From positions 186,001 through 250,000 of the forward strand of contig NZ_JBBEYB010000003.1 of assembly GCF_037482285.1 (NCBI RefSeq): 64,000 nt of DNA, written 5' to 3'. The notes beneath the pieces were generated by a model. That model saw only the letters and a list, made by a program, of their open reading frames with translations. It searched no databases and had not been told where the DNA came from. Positions 9,401 to 16,825 of the stretch are shown here, piece after piece. The position numbers and the translations under genes were made by a program. The number at the start of each line of letters is the position of its first letter. Position 1 is the stretch's first letter. The stretch is from Aquabacterium sp029268225. Lineage in GTDB: Bacteria; Pseudomonadota; Gammaproteobacteria; Burkholderiales; Burkholderiaceae_C.

Positions 9401-9790
9401 CTGGTTGGCGTTGAGCACGTCGTACAGGCGCACCAGGGCCTCGGTGCGTGGTACGCCGACCTTGAACTGCACGGTCAGCACGGCCATGCCCGGACGAGAG
9501 ACGGAATAGGTGTGCTCAATGTCGGCGATCTGGCTGAGCACCTGCTCGGCAGGCCGCGCGATCATGTTCTGCACGTAGGTGTTGGAGGCGCCGGGGAAGG
9601 GCACCATCACGTTCGCCATCGTGACGTTGATCTGAGGCTCTTCCTCGCGTGGCGTCACCAGCACGGCAAACAGCCCCAGCAGCATGGCCACAATGGCCAG
9701 CAGTGGGGTCATCGCGTTGCTCTGGAAGGTGCGCGCCAGCCGCCCGGCAATGCCCAGGGCGGGTGGGGTGGCGTCGGTGTGCTGGCTCAT
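6482..9790 (-). CDS. RND efflux transporter permease
   Basis: 1102 residues, an inner-membrane proton-driven pump of the RND superfamily. It shows an N-terminal membrane helix, two large periplasmic loops, and the TM4 motif LVDDAIVVVENIH typical of HAE-type drug pumps. It belongs to a subgroup with TPREEEPQI after the first helix. The TM4 motif and lack of Met clusters argue against a CusA/CzcA heavy-metal pump. Its ATG overlaps the adaptor stop (9787-9790). No outer-membrane channel gene is adjacent, so a TolC-like protein must come from elsewhere. The substrate is unknown. Confidence 0.95.
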   Translation of the reverse strand: MSQHTDATPPALGIAGRLARTFQSNAMTPLLAIVAMLLGLFAVLVTPREEEPQINVTMANVMVPFPGASNTYVQNMIARPAEQVLSQIADIEHTYSVSRPGMAVLTVQFKVGVPRTEALVRLYDVLNANQDWLPRNLGALPPIVKPKGIDDVPVLGVTLWSRDHQSGLELERVARTLEAELKRVPGTREVQTIGGPGQAVMVTVDPSRLRERGVDLGSLQQSLSAANLSLPSGAVLAPQVNGRSQLLTIETGEFLRSADDVRQLVVGVHQGKPVYLHEVAQVEAGSQQASRHVWYTPGQTPADTPEAASAPAPGGAYPAVTLIVTKKPGQNAVDVARAARERLDNLRNTVVPADVEVTVTRDYGVTAEEKANKLIQKLAFATGSVILLVGLALGRREAVIVGAAVILTLTATLFASWAWGFTLNRVSLFALIFSIGILVDDAIVVVENIHRHQQLTPSKPLREIIPLAVDEVGGPTILATLTVIAALLPMAFVSGLMGPYMSPIPINSSLGMALSLGIAFTVTPWLALKLMKSHAGGHGTDAAHGEDTPQAPTGLAARLQTVFHRVLMPLLVHRGKRWAMGLGVVAALTVSVGLATIPSSGIGVVLKMLPFDNKSEFQVVLDMPAGTPVEDTAAALQDMSAFLAQQPEVQNVQGYAGTSSPITFNGLVRQYYLRADAEQGDLQVNLVDKAHRHEQSHPIAQRLRPELEKIATRHGGRIKVVEVPPGPPVMSPLVAEIYGPDEAGRQQLAHRVAGAFAGTPDIIGVDTSLKEDAERVFLRVQRQRAESLGIPVAVVAQAVQSALSGADAAFLHDGQAKLPVPVRIQLPRESQVGLDTLLGLPLRAANGQLVPLSELVRVERGHIDKPLFTKDLLPVSYVFGDMAGQLDSPLYGLFAIRDKLAAAALPNTGGIDEYWIRQPNDPFRGYSLKWDGEWQITYETFRDMGAAYGVGLILIYLLVVAQFKSYRTPLIIMAPIPLTIIGVMPGHALLGAQFTATSMIGMIALAGIIVRNSILLVDFIELQVAQGMAFKEAVVSSAAVRAQPIALTGIAAMVGAFFILDDPIFNGLAVSLVFGILVSTLLTLVVIPVLYYAAYRRKLEAA

Positions 9791-10896
9791 GGCTTGGCAG
9801 GGGTGGCGTTGGCCAGGCCAGCCTTCAGGGCGTCGGCGGCAATGACGTCACCGGGCCGTACGCCGCTGAGCAGCGTGACGGGGCCGGTCGAGCTGGCTGG
9901 GGTGCCGGTGCGCACGGCTTGCAGCATGAAGCGATCACCGCGCACCACATACACGGCGGTCAGCTCACCACGGCGCAGCACGGCCTGAGCCGGTACCGTC
10001 AGAGGCGCTGCAGCCGGAGCGGATGCGCCGGCCGTCGGGGCAGAGGAGGCTTTCAGATCGGCAAAGCGCACCCGCACGGTCTGGCCGGGCAGGGTGGAGA
10101 CTTCAGGCAGGTCCAGCCGCCATTCCACGGTCTGCGACACCGGGTCGGCGCCAGGCAGGGAGATCACTTGGGTCGGCTTCAGCCAGGCAGCCTGACCGCC
10201 GGCAGAAGGCACTTCCACTTCCACACGTTGCGCGGTGCGCACGGCATCGGCCTGCGACGCAGGCACCTGGACCACGGCCCGCAGGGGGCGGGGCGCGTAC
10301 AAGGTCAGCACGGGACGGCCGGGCGCGGCCAGGTCGCCTACTTCCACATGGGTGTTCAGCACGCGGCCGTCAAACGGGGCGGTCACGGTGGTGAAGCCTT
10401 GGGCCAAAGCGGCCTGCGAGCGGCCCGCACGCGCCGCCGCCACGCCGGCCTGGGCGGCTTGCCACTGTGCACGGGCGCTGTCCAGCGCTGCCTCGCTGAT
10501 GAAGCCCTGGGCCCTCAACTGTTGGCTGCGTTCCCAGTGCATGCGGGCCTGGTTGAACTGGGCTTCAGCCTGGGCCACGTCAGCCTGGCTGCGCAACAAA
10601 CCTGCGGAAGTGTCTCGGGCGTCAATGCGGGCCAGCACCTGGCCTGCCTTCACCGCGTCACCGGCCTTGACCAGCAAAGCCGTGACGTTGCCGGGCACCT
10701 GTGCGGCAACGGTACTTTGTCGTACGGCCTGGATCACACCTTCCCACTGACGCTCCTGGCCTTGTGCCTGGGCCTGCAGTTTCAAGGTCGTCACCACAGG
10801 GGCCGCTGGTGCAGCGGCCTGCGCAGGTGCCCATGCGGACAGGGTCAGCAGCAAGGTGGCGGTAAGGCCGCAGTGTCGTGCGAAGGGGAAGGCCAT
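9787..10896 (-). CDS. RND efflux periplasmic adaptor (membrane fusion protein)
   Basis: 369 residues: signal peptide ending near AQAAAP, biotinyl/lipoyl-like half motifs (VPGNVTALLVKAGDAVKAGQ), a coiled-coil hairpin (about 90-150) and beta-barrel domains, as in AcrA/CzcB-type adaptors linking the pump to an outer-membrane channel. ATG 10896 is chosen because AAGGAG lies eight bases upstream; a longer frame from 10953 would run through the promoter. First gene of the six-gene operon, under a promoter whose spacer contains a CsoR-type operator. Confidence 0.94.
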   Translation of the reverse strand: MAFPFARHCGLTATLLLTLSAWAPAQAAAPAAPVVTTLKLQAQAQGQERQWEGVIQAVRQSTVAAQVPGNVTALLVKAGDAVKAGQVLARIDARDTSAGLLRSQADVAQAEAQFNQARMHWERSQQLRAQGFISEAALDSARAQWQAAQAGVAAARAGRSQAALAQGFTTVTAPFDGRVLNTHVEVGDLAAPGRPVLTLYAPRPLRAVVQVPASQADAVRTAQRVEVEVPSAGGQAAWLKPTQVISLPGADPVSQTVEWRLDLPEVSTLPGQTVRVRFADLKASSAPTAGASAPAAAPLTVPAQAVLRRGELTAVYVVRGDRFMLQAVRTGTPASSTGPVTLLSGVRPGDVIAADALKAGLANATPAKP

Positions 10897-10924
10897 CGAC
10901 GGCTCCTTGATTGAACTGCTCGCA

Positions 10925-10953
10925 AGTATATACATACCCGGCGGGGTATGCAA
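10925..10953 (-). promoter_or_regulatory. Sigma-70-type promoter of the RND operon
   Basis: On the minus strand, -35 TTGCAT (10953-10948) and -10 TATACT (10930-10925) are separated by exactly 17 bases. The transcript would start near 10918, just upstream of the ribosome-binding site for the adaptor gene. The spacer is filled by the operator candidate at 10934-10949, which implies repression by occlusion. Confidence 0.75.
10934..10949. promoter_or_regulatory. CsoR/FrmR-type operator candidate, copy 2
   Basis: ATACCCGGCGGGGTAT, arms ATACC/GGTAT with a G/C core, lying between the -35 and -10 of the RND operon promoter. The C-tract/G-tract form resembles known operators of the CsoR family, notably CstR. 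The operon encodes a CsoR-family protein, so autoregulation is the simplest reading. Confidence 0.65.
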
Positions 10954-11016
10954 ATCGTGCTCTATGAGAGCGGCTGGTAGGCCCGTGACGGCGTGCGCGC
11001 CGCCGCTGCCTGGGCG

Positions 11017-11397
11017 TCAACCCGGGATCAACACACTGGTGCCAGGGTTTGCGGGGTCGTAATACACCTTCACCCGTTTGCCAGCTGGAAACGGTGCAAT
11101 CTCGGCCTCGGCTTCTTCTTGCGTGAAGTGATGATGTCCAAACGCCCTCAGGCGATGACCCGTCAGCGCGACACCATTGACTTCATAGCGGTATTGAACT
11201 TCGGTTTGCCAACGGTGGCTGGGGGTGCCGACATCTTCGCCAAAGTCATTCTGACTGTAGGCACGCGACACTGTCATCTCACCCATCACATACGGCCATT
11301 GCGGACTGTGTTGTCGGATCTGCCAGGCGCGCCAGGCCAGTGCGCCGAACAGCAACACGAAACCGATGACGATGTACCTGCCGATGTCGTCTGACAT
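11017..11397 (-). CDS. DUF3592 domain membrane protein
   Basis: 126 residues: one N-terminal membrane helix (about 7-24), then a beta-rich domain with WPYVMGEM near the start and the family end motif VYYDPANPGTSVL. The function of DUF3592 is unknown. ATG 11397 gives the usual layout, with the membrane helix just inside; the frame extends upstream to 11562 but that part overlaps the divergent yfbR region and is unlikely. It stands alone, downstream of nothing on its strand. Confidence 0.85.
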   Translation of the reverse strand: MSDDIGRYIVIGFVLLFGALAWRAWQIRQHSPQWPYVMGEMTVSRAYSQNDFGEDVGTPSHRWQTEVQYRYEVNGVALTGHRLRAFGHHHFTQEEAEAEIAPFPAGKRVKVYYDPANPGTSVLIPG

Positions 11398-11560
11398 GCC
11401 CTGGTCGCGAAAATAGGGGATAGCCCATTGTGCGTCACGCGGGTGGGCCCTCACAAGTCGCATTCCCCACACCCAGACGGAAGTGGGTACGCCGTGTGCG
11501 GCTGGTTCGTTTTGGGCGAAGATGGGAGACTTCTCGCTTCCTCTTGCTGCCTGCGTGCCC

Positions 11561-12166
11561 ATGTCTCAGTCCACCGTGCCTCCCAGCCCCTTTTACGCTC
11601 ACCTGTCCCGCCTGCGTTTCATCAAGCGCTGGGGTCTGATGCGCAATGCGGTCGAGGAGGATGTGGCGCAGCACAGTTGGGAAGTGGCCGTGCTGGCCCA
11701 TGCCCTGGCTGTCATCAGCCGCGATGTCCTGGGCAACGACGTCGACCCGAACGCCGTGGCCACGCGTGCCCTGTTCCACGACGCCACCGAGGCGATCACC
11801 GGTGACCTGCCCACACCGGTGAAGTATTCGCCGGCCATGCGCCACGCCACCCAGCACTTGGAGGGCGAGGTGTGCGCCGAAATGCTGCAACTGCTGCCCG
11901 CCGCGTTGCGGCCCGCCATCCGCAGCGCCATGGACCACCACGAGTGGCCAGATCACGAGGCGCGCCTCGTCAAGTCGGCTGACCGGCTCGCGGCCTGGCT
12001 CAAATGCCGCGCCGAACTGCGCTACGGCAACCAGGAGTTCGAGCAGGCCGCTCAGCAGGTGCGCGCCAAGATCGACGAGCACATGACGCCCGAGTTGCGC
12101 TACTTCCTCGACACCTTCGGCCCGGCTTTCGAGCTGACGCTCGACTCGTTGATGCAGGGGGAGTGA
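11561..12166 (+). CDS. yfbR: 5'-deoxynucleotidase YfbR (HD domain)
   Basis: 201 residues of the HD phosphohydrolase superfamily. YfbR removes phosphate from deoxyribonucleoside 5'-monophosphates in nucleotide salvage. Metal ligands His38 (in AQHSWE) and His73-Asp74 (LFHDATEAITGD) are present, with the family N-terminus LSRLRFIKRWGLMRN that carries the Arg-Trp substrate pair and a late KSADRL Asp. ATG 11561 matches the family length. The next gene begins four bases after the stop, so yfbR, the exonuclease and the SulP gene form one operon. Confidence 0.93.
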   Translation: MSQSTVPPSPFYAHLSRLRFIKRWGLMRNAVEEDVAQHSWEVAVLAHALAVISRDVLGNDVDPNAVATRALFHDATEAITGDLPTPVKYSPAMRHATQHLEGEVCAEMLQLLPAALRPAIRSAMDHHEWPDHEARLVKSADRLAAWLKCRAELRYGNQEFEQAAQQVRAKIDEHMTPELRYFLDTFGPAFELTLDSLMQGE

Positions 12167-12170
12167 GCCC

Positions 12171-13118
12171 ATGGCCCGCACACCCAACCCCACGCCCTTG
12201 CTGGATGCCAGCTTCGCCGACCCTGAAGCCATGGCCCAGGTGCTCGACGGCCACCCCGACTACCGCGTTCTGCGCCGCCTCAAGCCTCGGCGCGAGTTCG
12301 GGCACAAGCGCCAGGGCGAGATCGCCAAGGTGCTGATCCTCGATACCGAAACCACCGGCCTGGACAGCAGCCGCGACCGCATCATTGAACTGGCCCTGAT
12401 CCTGGTGGACGTGGACAAGGCCACGGGCTTGCCCCTGCAGGTGCAGGAAGTCTTCGACGAGCTGGAAGACCCTGGTCGGCCCATCCCGGCCGAAGCCACG
12501 CGCGTCACCGGCATCACCGATGCCATGGTGGCCGGCAAGCGCCTGGACGAAGCACGCATCGCGGAACTGATGAAGGGCGTGGACCTGGTCATTGCCCACA
12601 ATGCCCGCTTCGACCGGGGGTTTGTCGAGGCACGTTTTCCCGCCTTTGCACAACTGCCCTGGGCCTGCTCCGTGTCTGAAATTGACTGGCAGGCACAGGG
12701 CCGCGGCTCGGCCAAGCTGGAGTTCCTGGCGCACGAGTTGGGCTTCTTCTACGACGCCCACCGCGCCGAGATGGACTGCCACGCCCTGCTGGCCGTGCTG
12801 GCTGCCCCCTTGCCCAACACGGGTGAGACCGGTCTGGCACGCCTGCTGGCGGCAGCCCAGTCCACCAGCTACCGGGTGCAGGCCACGGGCTCGCCGTTTG
12901 CCAGCAAGGACGCCTTGCGCGCCCGAGGCTACCGCTGGGATGCCGAACGCAAAGTCTGGCACACGCTGGTGGGCAACCAGGCTGCGCTGGACGCCGAGTG
13001 CGAGTGGCTCAAGAAGGACGTGTATGGCGGTCGCTCGGCCCGCATCGACATCGAACGCCAGACTGCGCTGGAGCGTTTTTCCAGCCGCCCTGGTGAGGCC
13101 CTGCAGCGAGACCTCTGA
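12171..13118 (+). CDS. DnaQ-like 3'-5' exonuclease
   Basis: 315 residues. An RNase T/DnaQ DEDDh exonuclease fold is seen: ExoI LDTETTG (Asp58, Glu60), ExoII IAHNARFD, and ExoIII HRAEMD. A C-terminal part of about 90 residues includes a segment, FASKDALRARGYRWDAE, of the kind found after some exonuclease domains of this type. It could act in DNA repair or RNA processing; the exact substrate is unknown. GGGGGAG precedes ATG 12171. Its TGA overlaps an ATG (13118) that opens the frame of the downstream SulP gene. Confidence 0.9.
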   Translation: MARTPNPTPLLDASFADPEAMAQVLDGHPDYRVLRRLKPRREFGHKRQGEIAKVLILDTETTGLDSSRDRIIELALILVDVDKATGLPLQVQEVFDELEDPGRPIPAEATRVTGITDAMVAGKRLDEARIAELMKGVDLVIAHNARFDRGFVEARFPAFAQLPWACSVSEIDWQAQGRGSAKLEFLAHELGFFYDAHRAEMDCHALLAVLAAPLPNTGETGLARLLAAAQSTSYRVQATGSPFASKDALRARGYRWDAERKVWHTLVGNQAALDAECEWLKKDVYGGRSARIDIERQTALERFSSRPGEALQRDL

Positions 13119-13183
13119 TGGTCGCCCACACCCTGGCTTACTGGTGGCAGCGCTGGTCACCCGGACAACCGACCTAGCGAGAC
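13118..13183 (+). other. Coupled SulP start region with in-frame TAG (13175-13177)
   Basis: ATG at 13118 overlaps TGA of the exonuclease gene and is in frame with the SulP gene. Nineteen codons typical of a SulP N-terminus precede the TAG; CGA GAC then leads into GTG 13184. This is either a nonsense mutation, a sequence error, or a very short leader peptide with reinitiation. Confidence 0.75.
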
Positions 13184-14809
13184 GTGATCGCAGGCCTGTC
13201 GGTGGCCGGCTTGCTGCTGCCCGAAGCGGTGGCGTACGCTGGCATCGGCAACATGCCGCCCGAAGCCGGGGTGATGGCCCTCTTCGTGGGCCTGCTGTGC
13301 TACGGCCTGCTAGGGGGTAGCCGGTTTGCCATCGTCTCGGCCACCTCATCATCGGCTGCGGTGTTGTTCGCGGCCACCGGCAGCTTGGCCGGCGGCGATC
13401 CAGCGCTGCGCCTCGCGTTGGCATCCGGACTGGTGATGCTGACCGGTTTGCTTTTCCTGGTGGGCGCGGCCGCCCGGGTGGGGGCCGTGTCGGCCTTCAT
13501 CGCCAAACCCGTGCTGCGTGGCTTCACCTTCGGTCTGGCTCTGGTGATCATCCTCAAGCAAGCGCCCAAGCTCGTGGGCCTGCACATGCATGCGCCCGAC
13601 CTCCAGCACCTCTTGCCCGAGTTGTGGCGCCAATTGGCGCATTGGCACCTGCCCAGTCTGGCGGTGGGCGGTGGTGCTTTGGTCATCATGTTGGTTCTGG
13701 GGCATCTCAAGCAGCGTGTGCCGGTCGCCCTGGTTGTCATGGTGTTGGGCATCGCCTTGCAACGCTGGGGGCCGCTGGCAGACTGGGGCGTCATCCGCGT
13801 GGGGGACATCCAGGTGAATCTGGCTCTCTACCCGGTGCCTGAACTGGACCGGCTGCAGTGGCTGCGCCTGGGCGAGTTGGCCGTGGCCATGGTGCTCATC
13901 CTGTACGCCGAGTCATATGGCTCGATCCGTACTCTGGCCCTGCGCCACGGTGACCGCAACGAGCCCAACCGCGACCTCATGGCCCTGGGCGTTGCCAACC
14001 TCTTCAGCAGCCTCCTGCACGGCATGCCCGTGGGTGCAGGCTACTCAGCCAGCGTGGCCAATGAGGCTGCCGGGGCTCGCACGAAGTGGTCGGGCCTCTT
14101 TGCGGCGGGTGTGCTGCTCATCGTGGTGCTCACCCTGTTGCCTTACATCGAGGACCTGCCTGAGCCCGTGTTGGGCGCCATCGTGGTGTACGCGCTCAGC
14201 CACATGGTCAATCCCAACATCTTCAGCCCTTACTTCACCTGGCACCGCGACCGCCTCATTGCCCTGGCTGCCGTCGCCGCCGTGCTCTGGTTGGGCGTGC
14301 TCGACGGCCTGTTGCTGGCCATCGCGGTCAGCCTGTTCATGACCTTGCGCGGGCTGGCGCAGGCCCGGGTGGTGGAGTTGGGGCGCATGGACGACACCCA
14401 TGACTTCATCGACCGGGCCATCTACCCTGCAGCGCGGCAGGAAGAGGGGTTGGTGATCCTGCGTCCCGAAGCGCCGCTGTTCTTCGGTAACGTCGAAAGC
14501 CTGTTGGGCCAGGTGCGACATGTGCTGCGACACCGTCCCGGCTGGCACACGCTCATTCTGAGCCTGGAGGAGTCACCCAACCTTGACGGCACCTGCGTCG
14601 AGGCCCTGCGCGATCTGTGCCACGACCTCGACCGGGCCGGGCAGCACGTGATGCTGGCCCGACTCAAGCGTCATGCCCATGAGGTGCTGCAGCGTGCTGC
14701 CTTGCCTGCCACCCAGTTGACGGTGTTGAGCATCGCCGACGCCGTCAGGCTGACCGCCGACCGTCGCGGGCTGGAGGCGCTGGAGCGTCGCGCACCTCTG
14801 GCGGATTGA
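13184..14809 (+). CDS. SulP-family anion transporter with STAS domain, N-terminus interrupted by amber
   Basis: 541 residues from GTG 13184: a SulP membrane domain with about 10-12 helices and the signature GLLLPEAVAYA, then a cytoplasmic STAS domain (about 430-535). Substrates in the family are sulfate, bicarbonate or dicarboxylates. The natural start looks to be ATG 13118, overlapping the exonuclease stop, which gives a normal pre-TM1 segment WWQRWSPGQPT. An in-frame TAG at 13175-13177, probably a changed TGG, interrupts it, and the SulP frame resumes at once with RDVIAGL. GTG 13184 could serve for reinitiation and would lose only the segment before TM1. The rest is intact. Confidence 0.85.
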   Translation: MIAGLSVAGLLLPEAVAYAGIGNMPPEAGVMALFVGLLCYGLLGGSRFAIVSATSSSAAVLFAATGSLAGGDPALRLALASGLVMLTGLLFLVGAAARVGAVSAFIAKPVLRGFTFGLALVIILKQAPKLVGLHMHAPDLQHLLPELWRQLAHWHLPSLAVGGGALVIMLVLGHLKQRVPVALVVMVLGIALQRWGPLADWGVIRVGDIQVNLALYPVPELDRLQWLRLGELAVAMVLILYAESYGSIRTLALRHGDRNEPNRDLMALGVANLFSSLLHGMPVGAGYSASVANEAAGARTKWSGLFAAGVLLIVVLTLLPYIEDLPEPVLGAIVVYALSHMVNPNIFSPYFTWHRDRLIALAAVAAVLWLGVLDGLLLAIAVSLFMTLRGLAQARVVELGRMDDTHDFIDRAIYPAARQEEGLVILRPEAPLFFGNVESLLGQVRHVLRHRPGWHTLILSLEESPNLDGTCVEALRDLCHDLDRAGQHVMLARLKRHAHEVLQRAALPATQLTVLSIADAVRLTADRRGLEALERRAPLAD

Positions 14810-14955
14810 CCGCAGGCCGCTCCCGCCGCCAAGCACCGGGCATCATCCCCAAGCCTGTGTCGGTGGGGAGCGTGGCAAGATGGCGCCCCCTGACCGGGCC
14901 TTGTCGCCCGCGCCCGTCCTTTTGACGCTCTTGAGACCACGGAGTCCGCCTCGCC

Positions 14956-16752
14956 ATGTTGTTGATCGTGAACCTCCTCGGCGGCGTCGGCCTGTTCCTC
15001 CTGGGCATGACCATGCTGACCGACGGGCTCAAGCTCGCAGCCGGTGGCGCCCTCGAGCGCATCCTGGCCGCCTGGACGCGTACGCGCCTCTACGGCATGC
15101 TTACCGGCATTCTGGTGACGGCCCTGGTGCAATCGTCCACCGCCATGACCGTGGCTGCCATCGGCTTTGTCAACGCGGGTCTGCTCAGCTTCACCTCGGC
15201 GCTGTGGGTGGTCTTTGGCTCCAACCTGGGCTCCTCGGTGACGGGCTGGCTGGTCGCCTTGATCGGCTTCAAGTTCCAGATCGATGCCTTCGCGCTGCCC
15301 TTCATCGGTGTGGGCATGGCACTCAAGCTCTCGGGCGAGGGCACGCGGCGCGGAGGCCTCGGGGGCACCTTGGCCGGCTTTGGCCTTCTGTTCTTGGGCA
15401 TCGACCTGCTCAAGGACGGCTTCGGTGGCCTGAGTCCAGCCGATTTGCCCGAGATGAGCCGTGACCTCGGGGGCATGCTGATGGCGGTGCTCGTCGGCCT
15501 GCTGCTCACCATCATCTTGCAAGCCTCTTCAGCCACATTGACCATTGCCCTCACCGCGGTGGCCGGCGGCATGGTGACGCTGGAGGTGGCGGCCGCCATC
15601 GTGATCGGTGCCAACATCGGCACCACCCTCACTGGCATCGTCGCGGCCATCAATGCCACGCCCAATGCGCGGCGCCTGGCAGCAGCGCACGTGTTCTTCA
15701 ACGTCGTCACGGCCATCGTCGCATTCGCGTTGCTGTCGCCGCTGCTCAAGCTCATCCACTACATCGGTGTGCACTTCGTGGGCGATGGCAACCCGGTCAC
15801 GCAACTGGTCATCTTCCACACCGGCTTCAACGCCTTGGGGGTGCTGCTGATGTGGCCACTGTCAACGCCACTGGTGCGCTTCCTGCAGGGGCGTTTCCAG
15901 ACCGTGGAGGAAGACGAGCTGCGCCCCCGCTATCTGGACATGAACGTGGCCACCGTACCCGCACTGGCCTTGCAGGCGCTGCGCCGCGAGCTGGCTCGCA
16001 TGGGGCACCTGGCCCTGCAACTGGCCCACGAAGCCACCCAACTCAATCCCACCCATCTGCCGCGTACTGTGCCGCCCCCGCAGGCGGAAACCCGTCTGGC
16101 ACGCAAGCTGGCCGTGGTCGAGCAGTTGCAAAAGCAGATTGGCAGCTTCGTCAGCCAGATGAGCCGTCAGCCGCTGCATCAGGACGTGGCCGACAAACTT
16201 CCGGAGTTGCTGCGCATTGCCACCCATTTCGACACCCTGTCGCGGGTGATGTATCACGTGGGCGTGGTGGGTGCACACGATGTGCGCTCGGTGGACCTGG
16301 GTGAAACCGGTGGCACAAGGCAAGACGCGGCGGGTGCGAGCGGGGAGCTCCCGTCGGATCTGCCCAGTGCCGTGGCACCGGTGTTCATTGCCGCGCAGGC
16401 TTTCTTCAAGGCCGCTGACCCGGAGAGCGAGGCCCGTTCCGCCGAAGGCAAATGGTTGGCCAGCGAGGCCCGCGATGCCTTCGAAGACACCTACCAAGCC
16501 ACCAAGGCTCGCCTGCTACACGCAGGTGCCGGGGGCCACTTTCAGGTTACCGAGGTGTATGACTGGCTGGCACGCTTGAGCGATTTGCGGCGCGCCGTCG
16601 AACAGGGGCACAAGGCGTCCCAGCGCTTGTCTGCGATGTCCGATCTGGCACCCACCCCCACCAATGTCACCGAAATGCCGCCGTTTCGGGAAACCGTGCC
16701 GGCCGAGCCTCCGCGTCGTACATCCGATACGGTGGTCGACAGCGTGCTGTGA
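14956..16752 (+). CDS. Na/Pi cotransporter family protein with PhoU-like C-terminus
   Basis: 598 residues. The first 310 or so hold two repeats of the Na/Pi cotransporter (PF02690) type with the motifs LVTALVQSSTAMTVA and IILQASSATLTIAL, each with a QSS/QASS signature, and about eight membrane helices. The C-terminal half is helical and cytoplasmic, PhoU-like. Family members export or import phosphate in a sodium-dependent way. GGAG lies about 14 bases before ATG 14956. It is transcribed in the same direction as the SulP gene after 146 bases, in which I see no clear terminator. Confidence 0.9.
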   Translation: MLLIVNLLGGVGLFLLGMTMLTDGLKLAAGGALERILAAWTRTRLYGMLTGILVTALVQSSTAMTVAAIGFVNAGLLSFTSALWVVFGSNLGSSVTGWLVALIGFKFQIDAFALPFIGVGMALKLSGEGTRRGGLGGTLAGFGLLFLGIDLLKDGFGGLSPADLPEMSRDLGGMLMAVLVGLLLTIILQASSATLTIALTAVAGGMVTLEVAAAIVIGANIGTTLTGIVAAINATPNARRLAAAHVFFNVVTAIVAFALLSPLLKLIHYIGVHFVGDGNPVTQLVIFHTGFNALGVLLMWPLSTPLVRFLQGRFQTVEEDELRPRYLDMNVATVPALALQALRRELARMGHLALQLAHEATQLNPTHLPRTVPPPQAETRLARKLAVVEQLQKQIGSFVSQMSRQPLHQDVADKLPELLRIATHFDTLSRVMYHVGVVGAHDVRSVDLGETGGTRQDAAGASGELPSDLPSAVAPVFIAAQAFFKAADPESEARSAEGKWLASEARDAFEDTYQATKARLLHAGAGGHFQVTEVYDWLARLSDLRRAVEQGHKASQRLSAMSDLAPTPTNVTEMPPFRETVPAEPPRRTSDTVVDSVL

Positions 16753-16825
16753 CGTCCGATCGGAAGCAGCAGGCACTCGCCTGGGGATGCCAAGGTCCAT
16801 CACCCCATGCATCCCTCACCCGCCA

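Noticed and set aside
6482..9790. RND pump as a heavy-metal (CusA/CzcA) exporter because of the nearby CsoR-like regulator
   Set aside because: TM4 reads DDAIVVVEN as in HAE drug pumps, and no Met- or His-rich metal pathway is visible.
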